Shown: positions 8,349 through 16,325, counted from the first letter of the stretch. The stretch: DNA of 64,000 nt from Streptomyces armeniacus (GCF_003355155.1 NZ_CP031320.1:6384287-6448286); one strand, 5' to 3'. Notes: generated by a model from the letters alone, not told the origin. Program-made: numbers and translations.

Positions 8349-10583
8349 GTGTCTGAGACTCAGACGCACAGCCAGCCGGACCCTCGTGACCCGGACGACG
8401 AGGAGGCGCCCGGCACGGCGTACGACAACGTCGTTCCCCTGCGCAAGCAGTCGCCCGAGCAGGATCCGCCCGAGTCCGCGGAACCCGGCGAGTGGGAAGC
8501 CGAGTTGCCCGACGACACGCCGGACGACGAGGACCAGGAGGCGGAGGAGGGCGACTCCGTCGACCCGCCCCGCGACACCCTTCCGGTCTCTCTCCAGGAA
8601 TGGATGGAGGCCAGGGACAAGGCACGACGGCCGGTCCTCCCCCAATGGCTCCGCACGCCCAGGGAACGCCAAGCCGTGTGGAAGTGGGCGGTACGCCACT
8701 ACGCGGCGACCACCGGCTATCACGCCGTACGGCTCCCGATCGTCTACACGCCGAAGATCCTGGCGTACTCCCCGCGCGGTCTGTGGCGCTGGTCGTCGGC
8801 GGCCGGACGCTGGGTGTCCGATGCCGAGGGCAAGCCGCTGCGGCTGGCGGCCGTCCGTGACGAGGACGCGGCCGAATACCTCAAGCTCTCCCGCCTGCGG
8901 GACGCACGGGTCAAGCTCCGCACAGCGGTGGCCGGCCTCTCCAGCGTCATCGGGCTGACCGCGACACTCACGCTGTACGTGCTCGCGCCTACGTGGCTGC
9001 TGGCGCTCGCCGTCGCGGCGCTGACCTCGGCGTGCGGATTCGCCGGCGCCCCGGCGGACCGGCCGCTGATCGACCCGGCGAAGGTGACCTTCCGCAAACG
9101 GAAGCTGTCCAGCGACATCATCACTCGCGCGTTCATGGCGGCGAAGCTGACGACGAAGGATCAGGGCATCACCTTCCCCCGCCCCATCGGGCGGGACGGC
9201 GACGGCTGGCGGGTGGTGGTCGACCTCCCGTTCGGCAAGACCTTCGCCGATGCCATGAAGGCGCACGGCGCCCTCGCGTCCGGTATCGACATCGCGCCGA
9301 CGCAGCTCTTCCTTGATCCGGACGGGACCAGCAACCGCCGCGTGGTGCTGTGGATCGCCGACCGTGACCCGCTCGCCGTACCCGCCGGTCCGACACCCCT
9401 GCTGGGCGCGACGCGGGTGGACTTCTGGAAGCCGTTCCCGTGGGGCCTGGACGAGCGCGGCAACCAGGTCGACATCTCCATGCTGTGGACGTCGCTGCTC
9501 GTCGGCGCTGTGCCCCGGCAGGGGAAGACCTTCAGTGCCCGTACGATCGCGCTGGCCGCCGCGCTCGATCCACACGTACGGCTGATCGTCTTCGACGGGA
9601 AGGCGTCGCCGGACTGGCGGAAGTTCGAAAAGGTCGCCCACCGCATCGGGTTCGGCATCGTGCCGAAGAACGGCTTCGACCCGGTGGAGCACCTGCTCAA
9701 CTCCCTGCGAGAGCTGAAGGCGGACGTCGAAGACCGGTACCACCGGCTCTCCGAACTCCCGCTCCACATCTGCCCGGAGGGCAAGCTCACCCCGGAGATC
9801 TCGCGGGATCCCAAGCTGAACATGCCGCTGACGCTGGTCGTGGTGGACGAGGTACAGGAGTACCTGACCCATCCCACCCACGGGAAAGAGATCCTGGAAC
9901 TCCTGGTCTTCCTGGTACGGGTGGCCCCGGCCGTCGGCGTCTCGATGGAGACCTCGACGCAGAAGCCGGACGACAAGGCGTGTCCCTCCGAGCTGCGCGA
10001 CCAGCACCAAGCCCGGTTCGCACTGCGCGTGAGCGCCTACCAGGTCTCGGAAGCCGTCCTGGGCGCCGGCTCGCACGGTGAGGGCCTGGACGCGTCCAAG
10101 CTCCTCAAGTCGCACAAGGGCGTCGGCATCCTCAAGGGCATGTCCGACGAGGCGGGCAACGTCCGTACGTTCCTCGCCGACGGCCGCGACGCCGACCGCA
10201 TCCTCACCCGTGCCCGCAAGCTCCGCGAGGACGCGGGCACGCTCAGCGGCGACGCCGTCGGCGACGCTCCCGCAGCCGGAACGGACGTGCTCCTGCACGA
10301 CGTCGCCGCCGTCCTCGGCAGCGGCGCGACGGACGTCAAGGTGTGGTCCGAGGTCATCGTGGACCGCCTTGCCGAGCGCAAGCCCGAAACGTACGGCGCC
10401 TGGGCCGAGTTGGAGGGCCGCGCCAAGGCCGACCAGCTCTCCACCGCGCTCAAGCCGTACGGCATTCGCACCGAGCAGATCGGCCGCCGCATCGACGGCA
10501 AGACGGTCACGCGCCGCGGGATCGTCCGCGACCACGTCCATGCGGCACTTACGGAGCGCAACAGGAATCGCGCTTTGGACTAG
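8349..10583 (+). CDS. tra: FtsK/SpoIIIE-like conjugal transfer protein Tra
   Basis: A 744-residue DNA translocase. The order is a disordered acidic N-terminus (1-80), hydrophobic segments around residues 194-235, and a motor domain with Walker A GAVPRQGKT (about 386-394) and Walker B LTLVVVDEVQEYL (about 493-505). A winged-helix-like C-terminus follows (VWSEVIVDRLAERKPETYG onward, last 75 residues) that in TraB proteins reads clt repeats. Proteins of this type move double-stranded plasmid DNA between mycelia. The GTG at 8349 follows TTGGAGG. Directly downstream lies a cluster of CGCTAGCG repeats, the expected place for its recognition locus. Confidence 0.9.
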   Translation: MSETQTHSQPDPRDPDDEEAPGTAYDNVVPLRKQSPEQDPPESAEPGEWEAELPDDTPDDEDQEAEEGDSVDPPRDTLPVSLQEWMEARDKARRPVLPQWLRTPRERQAVWKWAVRHYAATTGYHAVRLPIVYTPKILAYSPRGLWRWSSAAGRWVSDAEGKPLRLAAVRDEDAAEYLKLSRLRDARVKLRTAVAGLSSVIGLTATLTLYVLAPTWLLALAVAALTSACGFAGAPADRPLIDPAKVTFRKRKLSSDIITRAFMAAKLTTKDQGITFPRPIGRDGDGWRVVVDLPFGKTFADAMKAHGALASGIDIAPTQLFLDPDGTSNRRVVLWIADRDPLAVPAGPTPLLGATRVDFWKPFPWGLDERGNQVDISMLWTSLLVGAVPRQGKTFSARTIALAAALDPHVRLIVFDGKASPDWRKFEKVAHRIGFGIVPKNGFDPVEHLLNSLRELKADVEDRYHRLSELPLHICPEGKLTPEISRDPKLNMPLTLVVVDEVQEYLTHPTHGKEILELLVFLVRVAPAVGVSMETSTQKPDDKACPSELRDQHQARFALRVSAYQVSEAVLGAGSHGEGLDASKLLKSHKGVGILKGMSDEAGNVRTFLADGRDADRILTRARKLREDAGTLSGDAVGDAPAAGTDVLLHDVAAVLGSGATDVKVWSEVIVDRLAERKPETYGAWAELEGRAKADQLSTALKPYGIRTEQIGRRIDGKTVTRRGIVRDHVHAALTERNRNRALD

Positions 10584-10615
10584 CCCCGGAAGTTGCTGGC
10601 GCCAGCGAGGCCACT

Positions 10616-10687
10616 CGCTAGCGCTAGCAACCTCGCTAGCGAAGAAAACACGGCTTGACCAGGTCGCTAGCGACTAGCGACCTGGTC
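10616..10687. repeat. clt-like CGCTAGCG repeat cluster after tra
   Basis: CGCTAGCG occurs exactly at 10616-10623, 10634-10641 and 10665-10672. The last copy lies in a perfect inverted repeat, GACCAGGTCGCTAG (10657-10670) and CTAGCGACCTGGTC (10674-10687), with a 3-nt loop. In pIJ101/pSVH1 the clt locus recognised by TraB is a set of short repeats at the 3' end of the tra gene, so position and form fit. It could also act as a transcriptional terminator. Confidence 0.5.
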
Positions 10688-10723
10688 TGCCTGACCCTTG
10701 AAATCGCCCTGAAAGGCGCTCTC

Positions 10724-10978
10724 ATGTCTTCCTTTGTGGCCGCTATACCCGGCCTCATCTTCCTCACCCTGTGTTACACGGCGCTATGCGCGGTCAGCCC
10801 GTTCGGCAACTGCCGGAAGTGCAAGGGCTTCGGCTTCCACCTCAAGCGCGGCCGTCTGACCGGCCACCTCAAGCCCGGCCGTACGTGCCGCCGCTGCCAC
10901 GGCGACCGCATCCGCATCCGTACCGGCCGCCACCTCTGGAACGTCGCCCGCCGCATCCACCGCGACGGCACCCGCTGA
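10724..10978 (+). CDS. Small protein with one membrane segment and a zinc-ribbon-like pair
   Basis: An 84-residue protein. A hydrophobic N-terminal segment (residues 4-26) is followed by CRKCKGFG (31-38) and CRRCHGD (56-62), two CxxC knuckles that could bind one zinc. The rest is strongly basic, as expected for a nucleic-acid contact. ATG at 10724 follows GAAAGG. Proteins like this are common between tra and rep in Streptomyces mobile elements and are usually called mobile element transfer proteins; the exact role is unknown. Confidence 0.6.
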   Translation: MSSFVAAIPGLIFLTLCYTALCAVSPFGNCRKCKGFGFHLKRGRLTGHLKPGRTCRRCHGDRIRIRTGRHLWNVARRIHRDGTR

Positions 10979-10999
10979 CCCCACCGAAAGGCACCCACC

Positions 11000-11194
11000 G
11001 TGAACATCTCCGTCTCCATCGCGCTCCTCCTGGGCGTCGCCCTCCTCGTCGCGCTGAAGATGCGCAGCCTCACCGCCGGGGGCGCCATCCTCGCGGTCCT
11101 CTTCGGCTTCTACCTCGCGTCCACCGACGCCGCGCCCGCCGTCCACGACCTGGTGAACAACTTCGCCACCGCCGTCGAAGACGCCGGCAACTAG
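11000..11194 (+). CDS. Small two-TM protein of the AICE transfer region
   Basis: A 64-residue hydrophobic protein starting at GTG (11000), with two predicted membrane segments (residues 4-20 and 26-42) and an acidic C-terminus. It lies 21 bp after the CxxC protein in what looks like one operon. Size and place fit the small Spd-type membrane peptides of Streptomyces elements. No enzymatic motif is present. Confidence 0.55.
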   Translation: MNISVSIALLLGVALLVALKMRSLTAGGAILAVLFGFYLASTDAAPAVHDLVNNFATAVEDAGN

Positions 11195-11253
11195 AAGCCG
11201 TTCCTCGTCCCCGCCGACATCGGCAAGTAGCCCATCCGAGAGGAGAAACCCGC

Positions 11254-11493
11254 GTGAGCTACGACCTCACTGCCCCCGGCGCCGTCTCCATGACCGCCGT
11301 CGGCCACTTCCGCGAAGCGCTGGAAGCGATGCAACACGGCGACCGTGTGGGAGCCGCCTCGGCACTCATGGCCATCGACCCGCAGTCCTGGCACGGCATC
11401 GAGACCCGGTTGGCCATCCTCGGCACGACCCTGCCCGCCTTCCTCGCCGAACTGGCGCCCCGCGGCGCTGACGAGACCGGTCAGCAGGCATGA
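11254..11493 (+). CDS. Hypothetical AICE protein, 79 aa
   Basis: A 79-residue soluble helical protein with GTG start at 11254 after GAGAGGAG. Family not recognised. Its stop overlaps a potential ATG (ATGA) of the next reading frame, although the next gene more likely starts 54 bp later. It lies within the rep-tra interval of the AICE with the same codon usage as its neighbours. Confidence 0.5.
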   Translation: MSYDLTAPGAVSMTAVGHFREALEAMQHGDRVGAASALMAIDPQSWHGIETRLAILGTTLPAFLAELAPRGADETGQQA

Positions 11494-11546
11494 ACCCACT
11501 CATCCGATCCGGCCGCCACGCGGCAACGTCTCAAGGAGGACAGCTC

Positions 11547-12116
11547 TTGTTCGAAATCCGACTCATCTGCGAGCCCGACGACGCAGAGCCGATCACCAAC
11601 GCCCTGTCCCGTACCTTCCTGATCGGTCCGGTACGGCAGACGGCCGCGCGGGACTCCAACCACGTACGGCTGTACGCCTCCGCGGAACTGCCCGCCGCCC
11701 AGCAGGCACCGCGTTCCGACCGGCTTCCTCCTGCTCCGGACGGCACACCGTACGCGGACGCCCCGTCCCTCCTGGCGGAGATCGACTGGTTGGTGGACGC
11801 GGCGCTCAGCGGCTCGTTCGGCAGGGTGCTGGAGCGGGAGTTCTGGCTTCGCAAGGCCGCCATGGACGACCGCATCGCGCTGGCTGACGAACGCGAGCCC
11901 GGATCCGGTAGGGCGACCGAGACGGCCGCGGAGGCGGAAGCCTCCGCCCACCGGCTCGCCCAGTTCGACCAGGACCACGGGTCCGCACGCGGGCCGGTGC
12001 CGCCCGCCGAGGTGAAGGGCGCTTCGTACCGCCCATACGTCCGCCAGGAATACGCGCTCTGGCGTGAGCGCACCGCCGAATCCGGTGCCGACGACCAGCA
12101 GCGCTCCGGCTCCTAG
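11547..12116 (+). CDS. Hypothetical AICE protein, 189 aa
   Basis: A 189-residue soluble, acidic protein. I place the start at TTG 11547 because AAGGAGG lies 7 nt upstream and the sequence from there (FEIRLICEPDDAEPITNAL) looks like a folded beta-alpha start. An ATG at 11490, overlapping the previous stop, would add 19 residues without a good ribosome site. No family recognised. It is followed by a strong hairpin, so it probably closes the tra-side transcription unit before rep. Confidence 0.55.
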   Translation: MFEIRLICEPDDAEPITNALSRTFLIGPVRQTAARDSNHVRLYASAELPAAQQAPRSDRLPPAPDGTPYADAPSLLAEIDWLVDAALSGSFGRVLEREFWLRKAAMDDRIALADEREPGSGRATETAAEAEASAHRLAQFDQDHGSARGPVPPAEVKGASYRPYVRQEYALWRERTAESGADDQQRSGS

Positions 12117-12122
12117 CTACGC

Positions 12123-12166
12123 CCGGAGGCGGCGGCCAACCGACCAAGGATTTCCGCCGCCTCCGG
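12123..12166 (+). terminator. Hairpin between hypothetical gene and rep
   Basis: CCGGAGGCGGCGG (12123-12135) and CCGCCGCCTCCGG (12154-12166) are perfect 13-bp arms with an 18-nt loop and no U tract. It may terminate the upstream unit or attenuate rep. Confidence 0.55.
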
Positions 12167-12194
12167 TCTCCCACTCCCAACCTGGAAACAGGAG
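12133..12194 (+). repeat. Leader sequence repeated before two AICE genes
   Basis: The rep leader contains CGGCCAACCGACCA (12133-12146) and CTCCCAACCTGGAAACAGGAG-like sequence (12174-12194). The leader of the gene at 6940 contains the same two blocks at about 6870-6883 and 6912-6932 (GGAACCAGG for GGAAACAGG). Both end with the ribosome site. A related layout precedes tra. Confidence 0.55.
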
Positions 12195-12203
12195 GCTCCC
12201 AGG

Positions 12204-14177
12204 ATGCCATCCGACCCGGCCGGAGCGCTGTACGGCAATGTGCGCGCTCTGACACAGCTGCCCGAACGCGGCGGTCCGCCTGCCGACTTGGAGGCGGAGG
12301 CCGCCGTCCTCGGCGCCATGATGCTCGCCGCCCGCGTGATCCCCGAAGTCGTCGCGACGATCAGCCCGGAGGACCACTACCGGCCCGCGCACGAGACCAT
12401 CCACCGCGCGCTCGTCGCCCTGCACGAGCAAGGCCAACCCGTAGATCCGATCACGCTCACGCACCACCTCGGCAAGCTCGGTGAGCTGAACCGCGTTGGC
12501 GGTCCGGGCTATATCCACAGCCTTGTGGATGCCGTACCGACGACGGCGAACGCCACGTACTACGCCGAGATCGTGCGCGAACTCGCCGAGCGGCGCCGCC
12601 TGATCGAAGCCGGTACGCGACTCGTACAGGCGGCATCCACGCCGGACGCCACAGCGGCCGAAGTGCGCGAAGCGCTCGCGCTGAGCGACGAGAAGTCCCC
12701 GGAGACGTGGCAGGAGCCCATCCCGCTCAGCTCCCGCCCTGCACTGCCCGCCTTCCCGCTGCACGCGCTGCCCGGCTGGCTGGCGGAGTTCTGCGCTGCG
12801 CTCGCGGAGGAGACGCAGACTCCGACGGGCCTGGCGGGCTCGCTGGCGTTGAGCGTGCTCGCCACGGCGGCGGGTGGCCGCAGCGTCGTGCATGTACGGG
12901 GCCGTTGGCACGAGCCGACGAACCTGTACGTGGTCGTGGCGCTGCCGCCGGCCAACCGCAAGTCGGCCGTGTTCTCCGCGATGACCGGCCCGCTGTACGA
13001 GGCGGAACGGAAGCTCGTCGACGAGGCCGCCGGCCGCATCGTCGAAGCGGAGCTGACGGCGAAGATGGCGCAGGAGGCTGCCGACAAGGCGGCGGCCAAG
13101 GCTGCGAACGCGGAGGGCCCGCAGCAAGACGCCCTCGTCGCGGAGGCCATCGATCTCGCGCAGACGGCGAAGTCGTTGGCCGTGCCGCCGTGCCCCCGGC
13201 TGCTCGCGGATGACGCCACACCGGAGACCGTCTCTTCCCTGCTGGCCGAACAGGGCGGACGGCTCGCCGTGATGTCGGCGGAGGGCGGCATCTTCGACAT
13301 CATCGCCGGGCGCTACTCCGGCACACCCAACATGGAAGTGTTCCTGAAGGGACACGCCGGGGACCGGCTACGCATCGACCGCCGCACGCGCGAAGAGTTC
13401 ATCGAGGCGCCCGCGCTCACCATGGGATTGGCTGTCCAGCCGAACGTGTTGGAGGACATCGGCAAGAACCGCGGCTTCGACGGCCGCGGGCTCCTCGCCC
13501 GCTTCCTGTACGCGCTCCCGGAATCCCTCGTCGGCTACCGGAAGATCAACCCGGCACCCGTACCGGACGCCGTCGCCGCCCGCTACGAGCGCAACGTCAT
13601 CGCCCTCACGCTCTCCCTCGCGGACCGGACGGACCCGGCCGTACTCCGACTCGATGAGGCGGCAGGCGCGTACCTCGTCGCCTACGAGCGGCACCTTGAG
13701 CCGCAGCTTCGGGCGAAGGGCGGCAAGCTCGGCCACGTCGGCAAGTGGGCGGGCAAGCTGGCCGGTACGGCAGCCCGTATCGCGGGACTCCTGCACATGG
13801 CTGCGCACCTGGAGGACGGCTACGGCCGGTCCATCGACGGGACCACGATGACGGCCGCGATCGAGGTCGCCGACTACTTCGCCGCCCACGCCCTCACCGT
13901 CTTCGACCTCATGGGCGCGGACGCCGCCCAGACCCGCGCCCGTTCGCTGCTGGACGTACTGGCCGCGAACGGCTGGGAGTCGGTGAGCCGTCGCGATCTG
14001 TTCGCGAAGCTGTCGCGCTCGGAGTTCCCCACGGTTGCCGACCTCGAACCGGCCGTCGCGCTCCTGGAGGAACACGGCTATCTGCGCGTCGACACGCCAC
14101 CCCGCAAAAACAAGCGCGGCCGGCCCCCGGCTCCGCGCTACGTCATCCACCCGCAGGTGCGGGAGGGGCACGCATGA
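12204..14177 (+). CDS. AICE replication protein: DnaB N-terminal domain fused to DUF3987
   Basis: A 657-residue protein. Residues about 20-145 resemble the N-terminal domain of DnaB helicase (LEAEAAVLGAMMLA, then IHRALVALHEQGQPVDPITL). Residues about 160-610 form a DUF3987/YfjI-type domain, with PPANRKSAV in place of a P-loop and LGHVGKWAGKLAGTAARIAG near the C-terminal end. It sits exactly where pSAM2-type elements carry rep, upstream of xis and int, so it is the likely replication initiator, although it differs from RepSA, RepAM and prim-pol types. ATG 12204 follows ACAGGAGG. Its stop overlaps the next ATG (ATGA). Confidence 0.75.
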   Translation: MPSDPAGALYGNVRALTQLPERGGPPADLEAEAAVLGAMMLAARVIPEVVATISPEDHYRPAHETIHRALVALHEQGQPVDPITLTHHLGKLGELNRVGGPGYIHSLVDAVPTTANATYYAEIVRELAERRRLIEAGTRLVQAASTPDATAAEVREALALSDEKSPETWQEPIPLSSRPALPAFPLHALPGWLAEFCAALAEETQTPTGLAGSLALSVLATAAGGRSVVHVRGRWHEPTNLYVVVALPPANRKSAVFSAMTGPLYEAERKLVDEAAGRIVEAELTAKMAQEAADKAAAKAANAEGPQQDALVAEAIDLAQTAKSLAVPPCPRLLADDATPETVSSLLAEQGGRLAVMSAEGGIFDIIAGRYSGTPNMEVFLKGHAGDRLRIDRRTREEFIEAPALTMGLAVQPNVLEDIGKNRGFDGRGLLARFLYALPESLVGYRKINPAPVPDAVAARYERNVIALTLSLADRTDPAVLRLDEAAGAYLVAYERHLEPQLRAKGGKLGHVGKWAGKLAGTAARIAGLLHMAAHLEDGYGRSIDGTTMTAAIEVADYFAAHALTVFDLMGADAAQTRARSLLDVLAANGWESVSRRDLFAKLSRSEFPTVADLEPAVALLEEHGYLRVDTPPRKNKRGRPPAPRYVIHPQVREGHA

Positions 14178-14695
14178 CTGTGATCACGCACCCTCAGCCG
14201 CAGAAACCGCAGAAGCAACAGAAATCAGGGTCCACTCACGTTGACCAGCAGCGGAGCACCCCGCACGGCGGAGTGGCCCGGCTGCCGCAGAAACAGGCGC
14301 AACCGCCGCACAAATCCACCGACGTGCCCCCGGCCCGCCCCGGCGCGGAGGCCCCAGGCGATTTCTGCGGCACTTCCCGTCCTTTCCGCGGCACGACCCC
14401 GCAGCACCCCAACTCCCCAGGTCAGAGCCCAGGTTCGCGCACTTCTGCGGATTCTGCGGTTTCTGCGGCGCGCACCCCTGTTCGTACGACCGAAAGGAGC
14501 GCTTTGCAGCAGCCGACGAGCACCGAAGTCTTCACCGTTCCCGAAGTGATGGCCGCGCTTCGGCTCAGCCGCTTCAAGGTCTACGACCTCATCCGCTCCG
14601 GCAAGCTGCCGAGCTTCACGGAAGGCCGGTCCCGTCGCGTCCCTGTGGATTCGCTCGCGACGTACATCCGCAACAAGATGGAGGGAGCAGCCTGA
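14174..14695 (+). CDS. Excisionase-like HTH protein with Gln/Pro-rich N-terminal extension
   Basis: A 173-residue frame. The last 60 residues (TEVFTVPEVMAALRLSRFKVYDLIRSGKL, split here only by position) form a MerR/Xis-type winged helix, as in AICE excisionases that work with the integrase next door. The first 110 residues are low complexity and coincide with the repeat array at 14198-14468. The ATG at 14174 has GGGAGGGG 5 nt upstream and overlaps the rep stop. A TTG at 14504 with AAAGGAG upstream would give a compact 63-residue Xis. Both could be used. The stop overlaps the integrase ATG. Confidence 0.7.
   Translation: MTVITHPQPQKPQKQQKSGSTHVDQQRSTPHGGVARLPQKQAQPPHKSTDVPPARPGAEAPGDFCGTSRPFRGTTPQHPNSPGQSPGSRTSADSAVSAARTPVRTTERSALQQPTSTEVFTVPEVMAALRLSRFKVYDLIRSGKLPSFTEGRSRRVPVDSLATYIRNKMEGAA
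14198..14468. repeat. Iteron-like array of CCGCAGAA / TTCTGCGG
   Basis: Exact CCGCAGAA lies at 14198, 14207 and 14285; exact TTCTGCGG (its complement) at 14363, 14443, 14452 and 14461. Near matches lie at 14306 and 14384. Tandem copies have a 9-bp period, and the two orientations face each other around about 14325. This looks like a replication origin or Xis/Rep binding array placed between rep and int. Confidence 0.65.
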
Positions 14696-15897
14696 TGGCC
14701 AAGCGCGCCAACGGAGAAGGAAGCATCACCCGTCGAAAGGACGGGCTGTACCACGGCCGTACGTACGTGACCACGGCCAGCGGCTTCCGCAAACGGATCT
14801 CCGTCTACGGCAAGACACGCGACGAGGTACGAACGAAGGTCACGGAGCTTCAGGCACAAGATGCCAAAGGCGTGCCCGTGCCTGACACGAACGCCAAGGT
14901 CGAGGAATACCTCACGTACTGGCTCGCGAGCGTGGTGAAGCCCAGCCGTCGACCGAAGACCTATCAGGGCTACGAGAGCGTTGTCCGCGTCCACATCGTT
15001 CCCGGCCTGGGTCGCAAGAAGCTGCGAACGCTCCGGGCGGCTGAGGTGCGGGCCTGGCTCGGCAGGGTCGCCGGCGAGTGCCAGTGCTGCAAGCACGGAT
15101 GGGACGCCGACCGCACCGAGCCCCGCTGCTGCGCGGCAGGGGAGTGCTGCCGCTCGGTCCTCTCGCGCCGCATGGTGCAGTCCATCCACGCGGTGCTGCG
15201 GAACGCTCTCCAGAACGCCGTACGTGAGGAACTGATCATGCGGAACGTCGCCCGGCTCGTACAGGTGCCGACCCCGACCTACGACACGGGGAAGGGCCTC
15301 AGCGTCGCTCAGGCCCGGCTGCTGCTGAAGACGGCGGCAGCCGACCGGCTCCACGCGCTCTACGTGCTCGCCGTCACGATGGGCATGCGGCGCGGTGAGC
15401 TGCTGGGGCTGCTCTGGGAAGCCGTCGATCTGGAACGCGGCACGCTCGTGGTCGAGCGGTCACTCCAGCGCGTCGAAGGTGAGCTGCGTCTCGTACGTCC
15501 CAAGACCCGGTCGTCGGTCCGCACGGTGCCCCTGCCGCCACTGGTGGTGAAGGCACTCGAAGATCACAAGGAGCGACAGGCGCAGGAGTGTGCAGCCGCC
15601 GGAGACGGTTGGACAGAGAACGGGCTCGTCTTCACGTCCCGCGTCGGCACCCCGCTGGAGCCGGACAACCTGCGGCGCAGTTGGTATCCGCTCCGTGAGC
15701 GTCTTGGGCTGGACATCCGGTTCCACGACCTACGGCACTCGTGCGTGACGCTGCTGCTGGACCTTGGCGTCCCGCCGCACATCGTGCAGCAGATCGCCGG
15801 ACACAGCGGTATCGAGGTCACGATGACCGTGTACGCGCATGCGTCGCTGGACGAGATGCGGAAGGGCCTGGACAAGCTCGGAGACAGCCTGAGCTGA
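14695..15897 (+). CDS. int: Site-specific tyrosine recombinase (AICE integrase)
   Basis: A 400-residue integrase. An N-terminal arm-binding domain (residues 1-60) and a SAM-like core-binding domain (65-170) precede the catalytic domain, with MGMRRGELLGL (first Arg), HDLRHSCVTLLL (His-x-x-Arg), GHS and the nucleophile region VTMTVYAH. The core-binding domain carries a Cys cluster (CQCCKHGW and CCAAGECC), common in AICE integrases. It integrates the element at the adjacent tRNA-Phe and excises it together with Xis. ATG 14695 overlaps the preceding TGA. The terminator at 15934 follows the stop. Confidence 0.95.
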   Translation: MAKRANGEGSITRRKDGLYHGRTYVTTASGFRKRISVYGKTRDEVRTKVTELQAQDAKGVPVPDTNAKVEEYLTYWLASVVKPSRRPKTYQGYESVVRVHIVPGLGRKKLRTLRAAEVRAWLGRVAGECQCCKHGWDADRTEPRCCAAGECCRSVLSRRMVQSIHAVLRNALQNAVREELIMRNVARLVQVPTPTYDTGKGLSVAQARLLLKTAAADRLHALYVLAVTMGMRRGELLGLLWEAVDLERGTLVVERSLQRVEGELRLVRPKTRSSVRTVPLPPLVVKALEDHKERQAQECAAAGDGWTENGLVFTSRVGTPLEPDNLRRSWYPLRERLGLDIRFHDLRHSCVTLLLDLGVPPHIVQQIAGHSGIEVTMTVYAHASLDEMRKGLDKLGDSLS

Positions 15898-15933
15898 ACC
15901 GTTGGCGTACGGGTTGGCGTAGAAGTGCAGAAG

Positions 15934-15965
15934 AAGGCCCCGACGGGCTCGCCCGTCGGGGCCTT
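15934..15965 (+). terminator. Strong hairpin terminator after int
   Basis: AAGGCCCCGACGGGC (15934-15948) and GCCCGTCGGGGCCTT (15951-15965) are perfect 15-bp arms with a 2-nt loop, followed by TTCGC. It separates int from the converging tRNA genes. Confidence 0.85.
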
Positions 15966-15983
15966 TTCGCTGTTCAGCGGCAG

Positions 15984-16057
15984 TGGCTGGGGCCGGGGTC
16001 GAACCGGCGACCTTCCGCTTTTCAGGCGGACGCTCGTACCAACTGAGCTACCCAGCC
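15984..16057 (-). tRNA. tRNA-Phe (GAA), AICE attachment gene
   Basis: The minus strand folds as a cloverleaf: acceptor GGCTGGG pairing with CCCAGCC, D-arm GCTCAG..., anticodon loop CTGAAAA giving GAA, and T-loop GGTTCGACC. CCA is not encoded. The 3' end faces the integrase gene, as expected for an AICE att site. Confidence 0.93.
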
Positions 16058-16061
16058 GCAG

Positions 16062-16136
16062 CGGTCCTGACGGGATTTGAACCCGCGGCCTCCACCTTGA
16101 CAGGGTGGCGAGCACTCCAAACTGCTCCACAGGACC
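16062..16136 (-). tRNA. tRNA-Asp (GTC)
   Basis: Acceptor GGTCCTG pairs with CAGGACC (discriminator G), the anticodon loop CTGTCAA reads GTC, and the T-arm is CGGGTTCAAATCCCG. It is the middle gene of a minus-strand Glu-Asp-Phe operon. Confidence 0.93.
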
Positions 16137-16178
16137 AAGCTTCATGCATGCGAGCACCAGTCTCGCACAGGTGTTGCG

Positions 16179-16251
16179 TGCCCCCAACGGGATTCGAACC
16201 CGTGCTACCGCCTTGAAAGGGCGGCGTCCTGGGCCACTAGACGATGAGGGC
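16179..16251 (-). tRNA. tRNA-Glu (TTC)
   Basis: It begins GCCCTCATCGTCTAG, the anticodon loop CTTTCAA reads TTC, and the T-arm is CGGGTTCGAATCCCG. It is the first gene of the tRNA operon, about 45 bp after the predicted promoter. Confidence 0.93.
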
Positions 16252-16295
16252 TGATGGCCCACCTGGGCGCCTGCCGGCGCCTCGGGGACGTGAGA

Positions 16296-16325
16296 AGCAT
16301 ATGGGATAGCGAGACAGATCGCCAA
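16296..16325 (-). promoter_or_regulatory. Predicted promoter of the tRNA operon
   Basis: On the minus strand TTGGCG (16325-16320) and TATGCT (16301-16296) are separated by 18 bp, a good sigma-HrdB-type match ending about 45 bp before tRNA-Glu. Confidence 0.6.

Larger units (their letters stand above)
1..16057. mobile_element. Right part of an AICE integrated at tRNA-Phe
   Basis: The gene set int, xis-like, replication protein, small transfer proteins, FtsK-like tra, spdB-like and a GntR regulator matches the module order of pSAM2-type actinomycete integrative conjugative elements. The integrase gene lies next to the 3' end of a tRNA-Phe gene, the standard AICE attachment site, so the junction near 15984-16030 is one att boundary. 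I saw no second copy of the tRNA-Phe 3' end at lower coordinates, so the other end is outside the window. The minus-strand genes at 1-5595 would then be element cargo. The exact att core cannot be fixed from one end. Confidence 0.85.

Noticed and set aside
8280..10541. A 753-codon open frame antisense to tra
   Set aside because: The plus strand encodes clear FtsK motifs; the antisense frame has no motif or ribosome site and is a by-product of high GC.
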